A stretch of 64,000 nucleotides of DNA from JBAOHV01 sp963714875 (GTDB lineage Bacteria > Actinomycetota > Acidimicrobiia > Acidimicrobiales > Microtrichaceae), in the NCBI GenBank assembly GCA_963714875.1, contig CAVQQI010000014.1, positions 62,001 through 126,000 on the forward strand. The letters are read 5' to 3'. Shown here in pieces: positions 42,841 to 50,759 of this stretch (position 1 is the first letter of the stretch; each line of letters opens with the position of its first letter). Both the position numbers and the translations under genes were made by a program. The notes beneath the pieces are model-generated. The model saw only the letters and a list, made by a program, of their open reading frames with translations. It was not told the origin of the DNA and did no database searches.

Positions 42841-43347
42841 TCATGGCACCCACTGGTCGCCCCGCCGCGACCAGGGGTTGTCGGTGGCAGCTGCGGGCAG
42901 GGCGACCCGCACGGTGCAGGTCGAGGCGATGCGGGGTGCGGGATCACGGCCGTCGGTCGCGACCGCGGTGAGGGTGACGTCGAGCGTCGCCCATCCCTGA
43001 CCGACCTCGTCGGTGTCGACCTCGCGGACCGTGGCGGCGAAGTCCATGCGGTCGCCCGGGAAGATCGACGTCTTCATCCGGAACGTCATCCTGCCCGGAC
43101 GGGCGCGGGGCCCGGCCCAGTCCGTGACGTACCGCTCGAACCATGCCGCCTGGTTCGGGGTGTTCAGGAAGATGTCGGCCACGCCGTTGCGTTCGGTCGC
43201 GAACTTGAAGTCGTGGTGCATGGGTCGCCAGTCGCGACTGGCCAGCGCACCGAGCACGACCGTGGTCGGGGTGACCTCGACCGACAGCGGGGGCAGCTCG
43301 TCGCCGACGGCGACCGAGTCGAACAGGACGGGAGCCGGCGCGGTCAC
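42841..43347 (-). CDS. MaoC-like hotdog-fold enoyl-CoA hydratase, subunit
   Basis: Single hotdog domain of 168 residues. LASRDWRPMHHDFKFATERN contains the Asp/His-type active-site segment of R-specific hydratases (usually DxNPxH), and MTFRMKTSIFPGDRMDFAATV the strand and Pro-Gly turn of the MaoC fold. MaoC hydratases of this pathway type work as heterodimers; the upstream gene encodes the second hotdog. GTG 43347 overlaps the stop of that gene (GTGA). Expected role: hydration of a 2-enoyl-CoA. Confidence 0.78.
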   Translation of the reverse strand: MTAPAPVLFDSVAVGDELPPLSVEVTPTTVVLGALASRDWRPMHHDFKFATERNGVADIFLNTPNQAAWFERYVTDWAGPRARPGRMTFRMKTSIFPGDRMDFAATVREVDTDEVGQGWATLDVTLTAVATDGRDPAPRIASTCTVRVALPAAATDNPWSRRGDQWVP

Positions 43348-43883
43348 GAGACACCTCCGCGGACGTAGCCGAATCCGGTGTAGGACTCGATGCCGACGAG
43401 GTCACCGTGCTGGTTGTGGAACTCGACGTCGATCACCCAGAACCGACCGCTGCCCAGCTTGGTGGTCTTCGGTCCCGACACGGACTTGAGCACCTGACGG
43501 TTCGAGATCACGTCTCCGGGGCGCACCGGGTCGAAGAAGATGATCGTGTTGTCGGTCATCACCGCCTCGGGCAGCCCGAAGATCTCCTTCAGGTCGAAGT
43601 GGACCTTCAGCGCCACCTGCTCACCCTCGGCACCGGGTTCCCAGTAGTGGGGGCGCATCCACAGCGACAGCGTCGTCGGCGCCAGCACGACACCGCCGGT
43701 CAGCTCGGTGGCGACCTCGTCGTCCCAGAACAGCGGGTTCGCGTTCTGGGTGGCGGCGAGGGTGTTGTAGCCGTAGGAACGCTCGGCGGGGAAGGTCGCG
43801 GTCTGTTCGTACATCGGCGTGCCGATCATCGACCGGACCTGTTCGGGCAGTTCGGCGCTGCTCGTCGGCGTGGTGTCGTTCAT
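43344..43883 (-). CDS. FAS1-like dehydratase/MaoC partner subunit
   Basis: Second hotdog protein of 179 residues, MaoC N-terminal (FAS1-like dehydratase) type. Motifs: QTATFPAERSYGYNTLAATQ, FWDDEVATELTGGVVLAPTT, and ITFFDPVRPGDVISNRQ-type strand (here IIFFDPVRPGDVISNRQ). It lacks an obvious catalytic His and probably binds the CoA part while the partner carries catalysis, as in ChsH1/ChsH2-type hydratases. ATG 43883 overlaps the upstream CaiB-type stop, and its stop overlaps the next start; the two subunits are coupled. Confidence 0.78.
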   Translation of the reverse strand: MNDTTPTSSAELPEQVRSMIGTPMYEQTATFPAERSYGYNTLAATQNANPLFWDDEVATELTGGVVLAPTTLSLWMRPHYWEPGAEGEQVALKVHFDLKEIFGLPEAVMTDNTIIFFDPVRPGDVISNRQVLKSVSGPKTTKLGSGRFWVIDVEFHNQHGDLVGIESYTGFGYVRGGVS

Positions 43884-45048
43884 GCGATCGCTCCTGTGCG
43901 GACCAGGTCGTCGACGCGATCCAGGTCCATGCCGATCTCGGCGAGCAGCTGCGTGGTGTCGCTGACCGAGCCGTCACGAATCCGGTACGGGCCGTCGGGT
44001 GCGACCGTGCCGGCCCACACGGGGGCCGACTGACGGAACGGCCCATCGGTGTCCGACACGGCGTCGACCACCACGCCACGAGCGGCGTACTGCTCGTCGA
44101 CCACGGCCTCGGCGACCGAGTTGACCTCGCTCACACAGGTGTCGGCCGGGCCCAGCTCGGCGACCCACTCGTCACGGGTGCGGGTGGCGAACACTCGCCC
44201 CCATGGCCGAGCGGATCTCGTCCTGGCGGTCGTCGTCGAGCTGCGCGTCGCCGTACTGCTCGAGGCCCAGGAGGCCCGACCAGGTTGCGCCAGAACTGCG
44301 GCTCGATCGCGCCGACTGCGACGTGGCGTCCGTCGGCGCAGGTGTAGGTGTCGTAGCAGGCGTAGCGGCCCGTCAGGATGTAGTGCCCCGGGCCGGGCTC
44401 GGTCCCCGTCGCCAGGTACTCGTCGACGTACAACGACATCAGCGCGAACGAGCCGTCGGCGATCGAGACGTCGAGCAGTTCACCCGCACCGGTGCGCTCA
44501 CGGCGCAGCAGCGCGGCCATGATCGACATGGCGGCCTGCATGCCGCCGGCGGCGATGTCGGCCACGGTGGCGCCGGGCAGCGCAGGACGACCGTCGCCCT
44601 GTCGGCCGGTGCAGTCGAGGAAGCCGCTGACGCCCAGGTAGTTGACGTCGTGGCCGGCCCAGGAGCTGCGCGGTCCGGTCTGACCGAACCCACTGGTCGA
44701 GCAGTAGACGATGCCGGGATTGCGTGCGGCCACCGCGTCGAACCCGATCCCCAAGCGATCGACCACACCGGGACGGAAGGACTCGATGATGACGTCGGAG
44801 CGCTCCGCGAGCGACAGGAACGCCTCGCGGCCGTCGTCGGACTTGAGGTCGAACGACGCTCGTTGCATGCCGCGGTTGCCCGAGTACGCGTAGTACGGCG
44901 GCGTGATCTGCACCGCGCCCGCCCGGGGCACCGCGCCGACCTTCACCACCGCGGCGCCGTAGTCGGCCAGCGTCCGCGACGCTCGGGCGCCGGGCCCGAC
45001 CGAGGCCAGGTCCAGCACGCGCACGCCGTCGAGCGCAGGGGTCGTCAC
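43880..45048 (-). CDS. CaiB/BaiF family CoA transferase/racemase, two apparent +1 frameshifts
   Basis: N-terminal PALDGVRVLDLASVGPGARA and YGAAVVKVGAVPRAG, then ASFDLKSDDGREAFLSLAER and GFGQTGPRSSWAGHDVNYL. The catalytic Asp is in ATVADIAAGGMQAAMSIMAA. The reading is broken twice near the end. One extra C near 44275-44280 (NLVG to LLGLEQYGDAQLDD) and one extra G in the run near 44201-44206 (SAMG to RVFATRTRDEWVAELG) split it; correction gives about 389 residues. GTG 45048. Second gene of the operon that starts with the acyl-CoA dehydrogenase at 46343, and coupled to the MaoC pair. Confidence 0.75.
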
Positions 45049-45067
45049 CGCGGGCACCCGCCGGGCG

Positions 45068-45119
45068 CGAACGGTGCTGCGGAATGCGTCGGGATCGACT
45101 CGTCCTGCGTCACGGTTCG
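45068..45119. repeat. Degenerate copy of the 48-base palindromic element
   Basis: The sequence from 45068 shares GGTGCTGCGGAATGCGTCG with the palindrome at 41563 (two or three changes) and keeps an imperfect inverted repeat (CGAAC...GTTCG). It sits in the gap between the acyl-CoA dehydrogenase and the CaiB-type gene of one operon, where it could affect mRNA processing. Confidence 0.5.
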
Positions 45120-45122
45120 CGT

Positions 45123-46343
45123 TCAGAAGTTCTTGGGCAGGCCCAGGCCGCGCCGGGCGATGATGTTCTTCTGGATCTCCGACGCGCCGCCGCCGATCGT
45201 GTCGATCACGGTGTAGCGGTACGTCGACTCGGAACGACCCGCCATGGGGGCGTCCTCGGTGCGCACCCGCAGCTGGGTGCCCGGACCACCGATGTCCATC
45301 GCCGCATCCGCGAGGCGCTTGGAGAGCTCGGTCGCGAACAGCTTGTACTCCGAGGCCTCGACCGTCGGCGGCTGGTAGTCCTTGCCCTCGCGGACCAGCG
45401 CCTCGACCTTGACCGCCTGGGCGACGAACTTCAGTCCCATCACCCGTGCCACCTCGGCGTCGGTGTGCAGCTTGGCCATGCGGGCACGCACGACCGGGTC
45501 GTCCTTCAGCGGCTGACCGTCGCGCAGCGTGGTGCGGACGTACTCGGTGAGCACGTCCAGGCGCTGCTTGATGGGCGCGTAGGTGAACATGGTGAACCGC
45601 TCGAGGTCGAGCGCCTGGGAGATGTAGCGGAACCCGTGGTTGACCTCGCCCACGACGTACTCGTCGGGGACGAAGACGTTGTCGAGCCAGACCTCGTTGG
45701 TGCGCTCGTCGCCCATGGTCCAGATCCCGTTGATGGTGATGCCCGGGTCGTCCATCGGGATCAGCATCAAGGTGATGCCCATGTGCTTGTTGTCGGGATC
45801 GGTGCGAACGCCGCACCAGTACCACTCGGCGAAGTGCGCAGAGGTGGTCCAGGTCTTCTGACCGTTGCACAGCCATCCGGTGCGGCCGTCCTCGGTCGTG
45901 TGACGCTCGCCCTTGAGGCGCATCGAGGCGGCATCGGAGCCGGCGTTGGGCTCGGAGTAGCCGACGGCGAACTCGACGTCGTTCTCCAGGATCATCGGCA
46001 GGAACTTGTCCTTGAGGTAGTCCGAGCCGTGGGCGATCAACGTCTTGCCGATGATGCCGACGCCCTTGCCGATCTGGGGCCCACCCCGACCGGCGAGCTC
46101 CTCGTTGAGGATGTACTCGTAGACGCCCTCACCCTCCTGGCCGCCGTACTCCTCCGGCCAGGTCATTCCCAGCCAGCCCTTGTGGCCGACCTCCTTCATG
46201 AAGGCGCGCCGCTTCGGCGTGTCGACGATCTGGGCCATGTTCTCCCGGGTGACATCGAAGATGTCGATGTCGTCGTGGTCGTCGCAGAAGGCGATGACCT
46301 CCTTGGAGAACGCCTGCTGCTCCGGTGAGAACTCGAAATCCAT
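45123..46343 (-). CDS. Acyl-CoA dehydrogenase, large-subunit type of a heteromeric enzyme
   Basis: FAD-dependent acyl-CoA dehydrogenase, 406 residues. N-terminal FEFSPEQQAFSKEVIAFCDD, flavin/substrate segment GYSEPNAGSDAASMRLKGER and WTTSAHFAEWYWCGVRT. Near the C-terminus TIGGGASEIQKNIIARRGLG (about residues 382-401) replaces the usual EGTxEIQ, so the classical Glu is missing; the Glu in ALDLERF (isovaleryl-CoA-dehydrogenase position) could be the base. ATG 46343 with a GGAG upstream. First gene of a five-gene operon under operator site D. It pairs naturally with the smaller dehydrogenase at 41625. Confidence 0.85.
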   Translation of the reverse strand: MDFEFSPEQQAFSKEVIAFCDDHDDIDIFDVTRENMAQIVDTPKRRAFMKEVGHKGWLGMTWPEEYGGQEGEGVYEYILNEELAGRGGPQIGKGVGIIGKTLIAHGSDYLKDKFLPMILENDVEFAVGYSEPNAGSDAASMRLKGERHTTEDGRTGWLCNGQKTWTTSAHFAEWYWCGVRTDPDNKHMGITLMLIPMDDPGITINGIWTMGDERTNEVWLDNVFVPDEYVVGEVNHGFRYISQALDLERFTMFTYAPIKQRLDVLTEYVRTTLRDGQPLKDDPVVRARMAKLHTDAEVARVMGLKFVAQAVKVEALVREGKDYQPPTVEASEYKLFATELSKRLADAAMDIGGPGTQLRVRTEDAPMAGRSESTYRYTVIDTIGGGASEIQKNIIARRGLGLPKNF

Positions 46344-46363
46344 CCGTCACTCCGACTCGTTAT

Positions 46364-46378
46364 CTGACGACCCGTCAG
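46364..46378. promoter_or_regulatory. CTGAC-N5-GTCAG operator, site D (acyl-CoA dehydrogenase operon)
   Basis: CTGACGACCCGTCAG, both arms perfect, flanked by TAT and ATTCTAGA. It ends 21 bases before the ATG at 46343, between the dehydrogenase and the upstream TetR gene, which runs in the same direction. Confidence 0.7.
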
Positions 46379-46420
46379 ATTCTAGACGGAGCGTGCCGCA
46401 CAGTGCCCAGCCGGCGGGGC

Positions 46421-47170
46421 TCAGGGCGCCGGGGGCGGGGTCAACCCGGTGACGCCGGTGTAGATGAGCCGGGCCATGGCGTCACGCAGTTCGTCGTTGC
46501 TCACACCGGCCCCCCCGATGCCGTACTGGTGCGCTGCGACGTGGGCCAGCATCGACACCAGCACCACGGCGGTGGCCAGCGGATTGAGCTCGGCCGGTGC
46601 GAACCCCAGTCGTTGCTGCTCGGCGATGACGTCGGTGGCCGAGATGGTGAAGCGCGACAGCAGGTGGGTCCGGCAGTCCCGGAAGCGCTGGTCCCCCTCG
46701 AGCGCAGCCAGGTCGATGACGGCCATGAGCGCGGAGTGGTCGGTCCAGAAGTCGAGGAAGGCGCTGGCGACGTCCTCGCACGCGGCGTACGCGCCGCGAC
46801 CCTCCCACGTGGCGCGGCGGAACGGCTGGGTCAACCGCTCCCCGCCCTCGCCGATCAGGCGGTCGGCCAACGCCAGGAGAGCCGACTCGGCGTCAGGGAA
46901 GTACTGGTAGAAGGTCGCGGGCGACACGCCGGCCTCGCGGGCGATGTCGACGACCTTCAGATCGCGGTACGAGGTGGTCGCGAGCAGCTGGTTGGTGTGG
47001 TCCAACAGGCGCTCGCGGGTCGCCATGCCACGGCGGCCGGGCACCCGACCGTCGACCGCCCGCAGGTCCTGGTCGCTCGGGGCGTCCGCACCGTCGGCAC
47101 CGATGTCCGGTGCGCCGGCGTCGACCTCTGCGTGCTGTGCAGTCGACGGGGTTCGTTGCTCTGCTGCCAC
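46421..47170 (-). CDS. TetR-family transcriptional regulator
   Basis: Helix-turn-helix TRERLLDHTNQLLATTSYRD followed by LKVVDIAREAGVSPATFYQYFPDAESALL is typical of TetR. The C-terminal ligand domain is intact. 249 residues from 47170; the first 48 residues are a low-complexity Ala/Asp/Gly tail, and ATG 47026 is a plausible alternative start just before the DNA-binding domain. It lies directly upstream of the acyl-CoA dehydrogenase operon, with operator site D between them. It could be a second candidate for the operator's cognate repressor; no operator copy is seen in its own promoter. Confidence 0.82.
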   Translation of the reverse strand: MAAEQRTPSTAQHAEVDAGAPDIGADGADAPSDQDLRAVDGRVPGRRGMATRERLLDHTNQLLATTSYRDLKVVDIAREAGVSPATFYQYFPDAESALLALADRLIGEGGERLTQPFRRATWEGRGAYAACEDVASAFLDFWTDHSALMAVIDLAALEGDQRFRDCRTHLLSRFTISATDVIAEQQRLGFAPAELNPLATAVVLVSMLAHVAAHQYGIGGAGVSNDELRDAMARLIYTGVTGLTPPPAP

Positions 47171-47258
47171 GCCATGACGCTACCGGCACCGACCGGCGCC
47201 GGCCCGAAGTGGGGCGGGCGGTAGGGCTGGCGGTGGTCCGGCAGCGGTCCGGCAGAGC

Positions 47259-48011
47259 TCAGAACACCCTGGACAACAGCCAGACCAGGACCGCGATGCT
47301 CGCCACGAAGAGCGCGATGAGCATCAGCATCCCGATGAAGAGCACCGCGAGGCTGAGCACGAGCACGCCCAGGCTGGAGCGTCGTGTACGGCGTCGGTCG
47401 GCCAGGTCGGCCTCGATGAGCGCCACGTTGCGGTTGTTCGCCTTGAACGCCATGTTGAACACGGTGCCGCCCACCGGGATGAGCCCGACGAGTGCCTCGA
47501 GGCCGATGTACAGCAGCATCCGCAACACGGTCGGGACGGTGACGCCTGCGCCGATCCCGACCACCACGATGATCAGCGACAGGCCGATCCCGACCATGTC
47601 GCCCGCCACGGGCACGAGCGAGATGAGCCCGTCGACACCGACCCGTCGACCGGGCAGCCCTGGAACGGCGAACGCATCATCGAGCACCCAGGAGAAGCGC
47701 TTCACCCACAGTGGCAGCGGGCGTGAGTTGGGAACGTCCCTGCCTCGGTTGCGGCGCACCTCGCGCCAGGCGTGAGCAGGCGAACGCGGTCCATCGCGGG
47801 GAACGGGCAGGTTCGGCGGGTTGGCCGGGGGTCGGAACGCGGGTGGAACGCCCGAGGACGGCGGGGCTGCGCCCGGCGGCGGGCTGGCCGGAGCGGCGGG
47901 AGCGGCGGGAGCGGCCGGCGGCGGGCTGGCCGGAGCGCGCGACGGAGCCGGCGCATCGCGGTGCACCTCACGACCCTCGATGGGACCCACGTCCCGTGGC
48001 ACGCTGCTCAT
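47259..48011 (-). CDS. DUF4112 membrane protein with Pro/Ala-rich N-terminal tail
   Basis: About 250 residues. The first 90 are Pro/Ala-rich and probably disordered in the cytoplasm. The rest is the DUF4112 core: WVLDDAFAVPGLPGRRVGVDG, LISLVPVAGDMVGIGLSLII and GLIPVGGTVFNMAFKANNRN, then a terminal membrane helix (VLFIGMLMLIALFVASIAVL). Function unknown. Start ATG 48011 (or ATG 48020). A 22-base perfect palindrome is centred about 55 bases upstream of the start. Confidence 0.78.
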   Translation of the reverse strand: MSSVPRDVGPIEGREVHRDAPAPSRAPASPPPAAPAAPAAPASPPPGAAPPSSGVPPAFRPPANPPNLPVPRDGPRSPAHAWREVRRNRGRDVPNSRPLPLWVKRFSWVLDDAFAVPGLPGRRVGVDGLISLVPVAGDMVGIGLSLIIVVVGIGAGVTVPTVLRMLLYIGLEALVGLIPVGGTVFNMAFKANNRNVALIEADLADRRRTRRSSLGVLVLSLAVLFIGMLMLIALFVASIAVLVWLLSRVF

Positions 48012-48056
48012 GACCGACATTCTGACCGCACCGGCAGCGGTGCCCGTCGCGGGCAG

Positions 48057-48078
48057 CGGGGAGCATCGATGCTCCCCG
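48057..48078. terminator. 22-base perfect palindrome between LLM gene and DUF4112 gene
   Basis: CGGGGAGCATC followed directly by its complement (GATGCTCCCCG) with no spacer. It lies 16 bases after the stop of the LLM gene at 48094 and about 46 bases before the DUF4112 start, both leftward, so it can be a terminator for one or an operator for the other. No T-run follows. Confidence 0.5.
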
Positions 48079-48093
48079 TGCGATCGCAGCGAT

Positions 48094-48954
48094 CTAGCGG
48101 ATGAAGCGCTCGCCGTAGCTGCGGATCATCTCCTCGGCCTGTTCCACCTCGGGGGCGTTCAGCCCCGCTGCCATCCACGCCGAGGTGAGGATGGTGGTGA
48201 CACCGGCCGCCTCGAGCTCCTCGATGAGGTCCGAACGTGGGGCGGCCAAGGGCGACGCGATGACCTCGAACGGCCGGTCCGCGGTCCCGGCGTCCTCGCG
48301 CGCCTGCTGCAACGTGCGGCAGTACCCGAGCAGCTCGTCCACCTGGTAGTGCACCCCGAGCCAGCCATCCCCGAGGCGGGCCGCCCGTCGGAACGCGATG
48401 TCGGAGTGACCGCCGACGTAGATCGGCACGGGTGCGGGCGGGGCGGGACGCATCTCGACGGGATCGAAGTCGTAGAACTCGCCGTGGTGCTCGACCATGC
48501 CGCCCGCCCACAGCGCCCGGATGACCTCGACCATCTCGTCCATGCGCTTGCCGCGACGGGCGAAGGGCTGGCCGAGCAGCTCGAACTCCTCGGCCATCCA
48601 GCCCGCACCGATCCCCAGTCCGACGCGACCATCGGACATGTACGCGGCGGTGCCGACCGCCTTGGCGACCACGAACGGGTTGCGCAGCGGCAACACGTAG
48701 ACGTTGGTGATGAACCGCAGCCTCGAGGTCACCGAGGACATGGCACCGATCGCAACCCAGGGATCGGGCCAGTCCTCGTCCGGGCTGAACAACGGGGTCC
48801 CGTCAGGCGTGTACGGGTACTGCGAGGACAGGTACGACGGGTACACGACGTGGTCCGAGATGGCCACGGAGTCGAACCCCGCCGCTTCGCACACCTTGGC
48901 CAACCGTGGCCAGTCCCTGGGGGCTGCGCCGATCATTCCCTGGGCGAACTTCAT
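48094..48954 (-). CDS. LLM-class oxidoreductase, probably F420-dependent
   Basis: Third luciferase-like protein of the window, 286 residues. Motifs: KFAQGMIGAAPRDWPRLAKV, SDHVVYPSYLSSQYPYTPDG, NVYVLPLRNPFVVAKAVGTA, GIGAGWMAEEFELLGQPFAR and PIYVGGHSDIAFRRAARLGD. The GAGWMAEEF and YVGGHS patterns are those of the F420-dependent group. ATG 48954 overlaps the stop of the FadD3-like ligase (ATGA), so it belongs to the operon under operator site E. Substrate unknown. Confidence 0.85.
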   Translation of the reverse strand: MKFAQGMIGAAPRDWPRLAKVCEAAGFDSVAISDHVVYPSYLSSQYPYTPDGTPLFSPDEDWPDPWVAIGAMSSVTSRLRFITNVYVLPLRNPFVVAKAVGTAAYMSDGRVGLGIGAGWMAEEFELLGQPFARRGKRMDEMVEVIRALWAGGMVEHHGEFYDFDPVEMRPAPPAPVPIYVGGHSDIAFRRAARLGDGWLGVHYQVDELLGYCRTLQQAREDAGTADRPFEVIASPLAAPRSDLIEELEAAGVTTILTSAWMAAGLNAPEVEQAEEMIRSYGERFIR

Positions 48955-50615
48955 GTGCGGTCTCCTGGCGTCTGTGCGCTGCGGGCCGCCACGGCCCGAT
49001 CGCGCAGCTCGAACTTCAGCACCTTGCCACTCGCGTTGAGCGGGAGGGCATCGACCACCTCGACGACCCGGGGCGCTTTGAAGTTGGCCATGTGCTCACG
49101 TGCCCAGGCCACGATCTGGTCGGGGTCCGGGGCGGTCCCGTGGGCCGGGACCACGAACGCGTAGCCCACCTCACCCATGCGGTCGTCGGGCACGCCGACC
49201 ACCGCGGCCTGGGCCACCTCGGGATGGCCGAGCAGCAGGCGCTCGATCTCGGCAGGGTAGGCGTTGAACCCACCCACGATGAACATGTCCTTCTTGCGAT
49301 CGGTGATGGTGACGTAGCCGTCCTCGGTCATCACCCCCACGTCACCGGTGTGCAGCCAGCCGTCAGCGGTGAGGGTCTCGGCGGTCTGCTCGATGTCGTT
49401 GAAGTAGCCGTCCATCACGTTGTAGCCGCGCACCAGGACCTCGCCGGCCGAACCGGCGGGCAGGGTCTCACCCGCATCGTCGACGACGCGGACCTCGACA
49501 CCGGGGAACGCGCGACCCGACGTGGTCGAGATGGTCTCGGCGGAGTCCTCACCGCGGCAGATCGTGGCGCAGCCGGATGCCTCGGTCATGCCGTAGGCGG
49601 TCACGACGGTGTCGAAGCCCAGCTCGGTGCGCATCCGTTCCACCAGCTCGACGGGCACCACCGCCGCACCGGTGACCGCCAGGCGCAGGGTCGCGGTGCG
49701 AGCCGGGTCGAACCCGGGGTGGTTCAGCAAGCTCTGGTAGATCGTCGGCGGACCGGGCAGGACGCTGATGCGCTCGGACTCGATGAGCTCCACGACCTCG
49801 TCCAGATCGAACACGGCCATCGGCACCAGCGTCGCCCCGGTCATGAACGCCGCCACGATGCCGGCCTTGTACCCGAAGGCGTGGAAGAACGGGTTGATGC
49901 AGAGATAGCGGTCATCGGCACGCAGCCCGCCGATGTCGGCCCAGTCGCCGAAGGCCCGCAACGTCTGGGCATGGGTGAGCTTGACGCCCTTGGGAGCCCC
50001 GGTCGTGCCGGAGGTGAACAACAGGTCCGAGAGGTCGTCGCCTCGCAGCTCGGCGACACGGGCATCGACCTGCTCCGGCGTCACTGCTGCACCGGTGGCG
50101 ACGAACTCATCGAGCGTCTGCACGCCGTCGGGTCGGTCACCGCCGGCTCGCAGCAGCACGATCTGCTCCAGTTCGGGCAGATCGCCGCCGGTGTCGCGCA
50201 GCATGGACACGTAGTCGTTGCCGAGGAAGCCCTCGACGGTGAAGAGCAGTCGTGCGTTGCTGCGACGCAGGATGTCGGCGGCCTCGGTGCCCTTGTAGCG
50301 GGTGTTGAGCGGCACCAGGACTGCGCCGGCACTCTGCAGTCCCAGCAGCGCGACGATCCACTCCCAGCAGTTGGGCGCCCAGATCGCGACGCGGTCGCCC
50401 CGCTGCACGCCGGCGGCGATCACCGCTGCTGCGACTGCGTCGGCGCGCGTCACGACCTCGCGATAGGTCAGCCGGACCGTGGTGTCACCGGAGGAATCGA
50501 CCACCGCCTCGTCGTCCGGACGCTCCGCTGCGACCGTGCGCAGCATCATGGGGATGGTGCCGAAACGCAGGTCGGCCCGTGTCCCCTCGTCCGTCGCGTG
50601 CTCGTCGGCCCCCAT
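48951..50615 (-). CDS. FadD3-like acyl-CoA synthetase
   Basis: ATP-dependent CoA ligase. ILFTSGTTGAPKGV-type loop is LLFTSGTTGAPKGVKLTH, and the run DDRYLCINPFFHAFGYKAGI then SVLPGPPTIYQSLLNHPGF is close to mycobacterial FadD3 (RYLCINPFFHNFGYKAGILA, VLPGPPTIYQSLLDHP). FadD3 activates the C/D-ring propionate of steroids. AYGMTEASGCATICRGEDSA, GFNAYPAEIE and the lid lysine PLNASGKVLK are present. About 554 residues from ATG 50615 (GGGAG six bases upstream); ATG/GTG 50633 also possible. Steroid specificity is a suggestion from resemblance, not proof. Confidence 0.8.
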   Translation of the reverse strand: MGADEHATDEGTRADLRFGTIPMMLRTVAAERPDDEAVVDSSGDTTVRLTYREVVTRADAVAAAVIAAGVQRGDRVAIWAPNCWEWIVALLGLQSAGAVLVPLNTRYKGTEAADILRRSNARLLFTVEGFLGNDYVSMLRDTGGDLPELEQIVLLRAGGDRPDGVQTLDEFVATGAAVTPEQVDARVAELRGDDLSDLLFTSGTTGAPKGVKLTHAQTLRAFGDWADIGGLRADDRYLCINPFFHAFGYKAGIVAAFMTGATLVPMAVFDLDEVVELIESERISVLPGPPTIYQSLLNHPGFDPARTATLRLAVTGAAVVPVELVERMRTELGFDTVVTAYGMTEASGCATICRGEDSAETISTTSGRAFPGVEVRVVDDAGETLPAGSAGEVLVRGYNVMDGYFNDIEQTAETLTADGWLHTGDVGVMTEDGYVTITDRKKDMFIVGGFNAYPAEIERLLLGHPEVAQAAVVGVPDDRMGEVGYAFVVPAHGTAPDPDQIVAWAREHMANFKAPRVVEVVDALPLNASGKVLKFELRDRAVAARSAQTPGDRT

Positions 50616-50646
50616 CACCACTCCCTGTTCCACACCCGCTCCGGAC

Positions 50647-50661
50647 CTGACGGCCCGTCAG
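50647..50661. promoter_or_regulatory. CTGAC-N5-GTCAG operator, site E (FadD3-like ligase operon)
   Basis: CTGACGGCCCGTCAG, both arms perfect. It lies 32 bases upstream of the ATG at 50615, in the gap between the CaiB-type gene (stop 50760) and the ligase. Confidence 0.65.
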
Positions 50662-50759
50662 ATCCGGCATGCTACGGGAAGGTCCCGGACCTGTCCGCAG
50701 GTGCCGCGAGTGACGACGAGACCGCGGACGCGACCGGGCCGGTCAGCACCACTCCGGAG

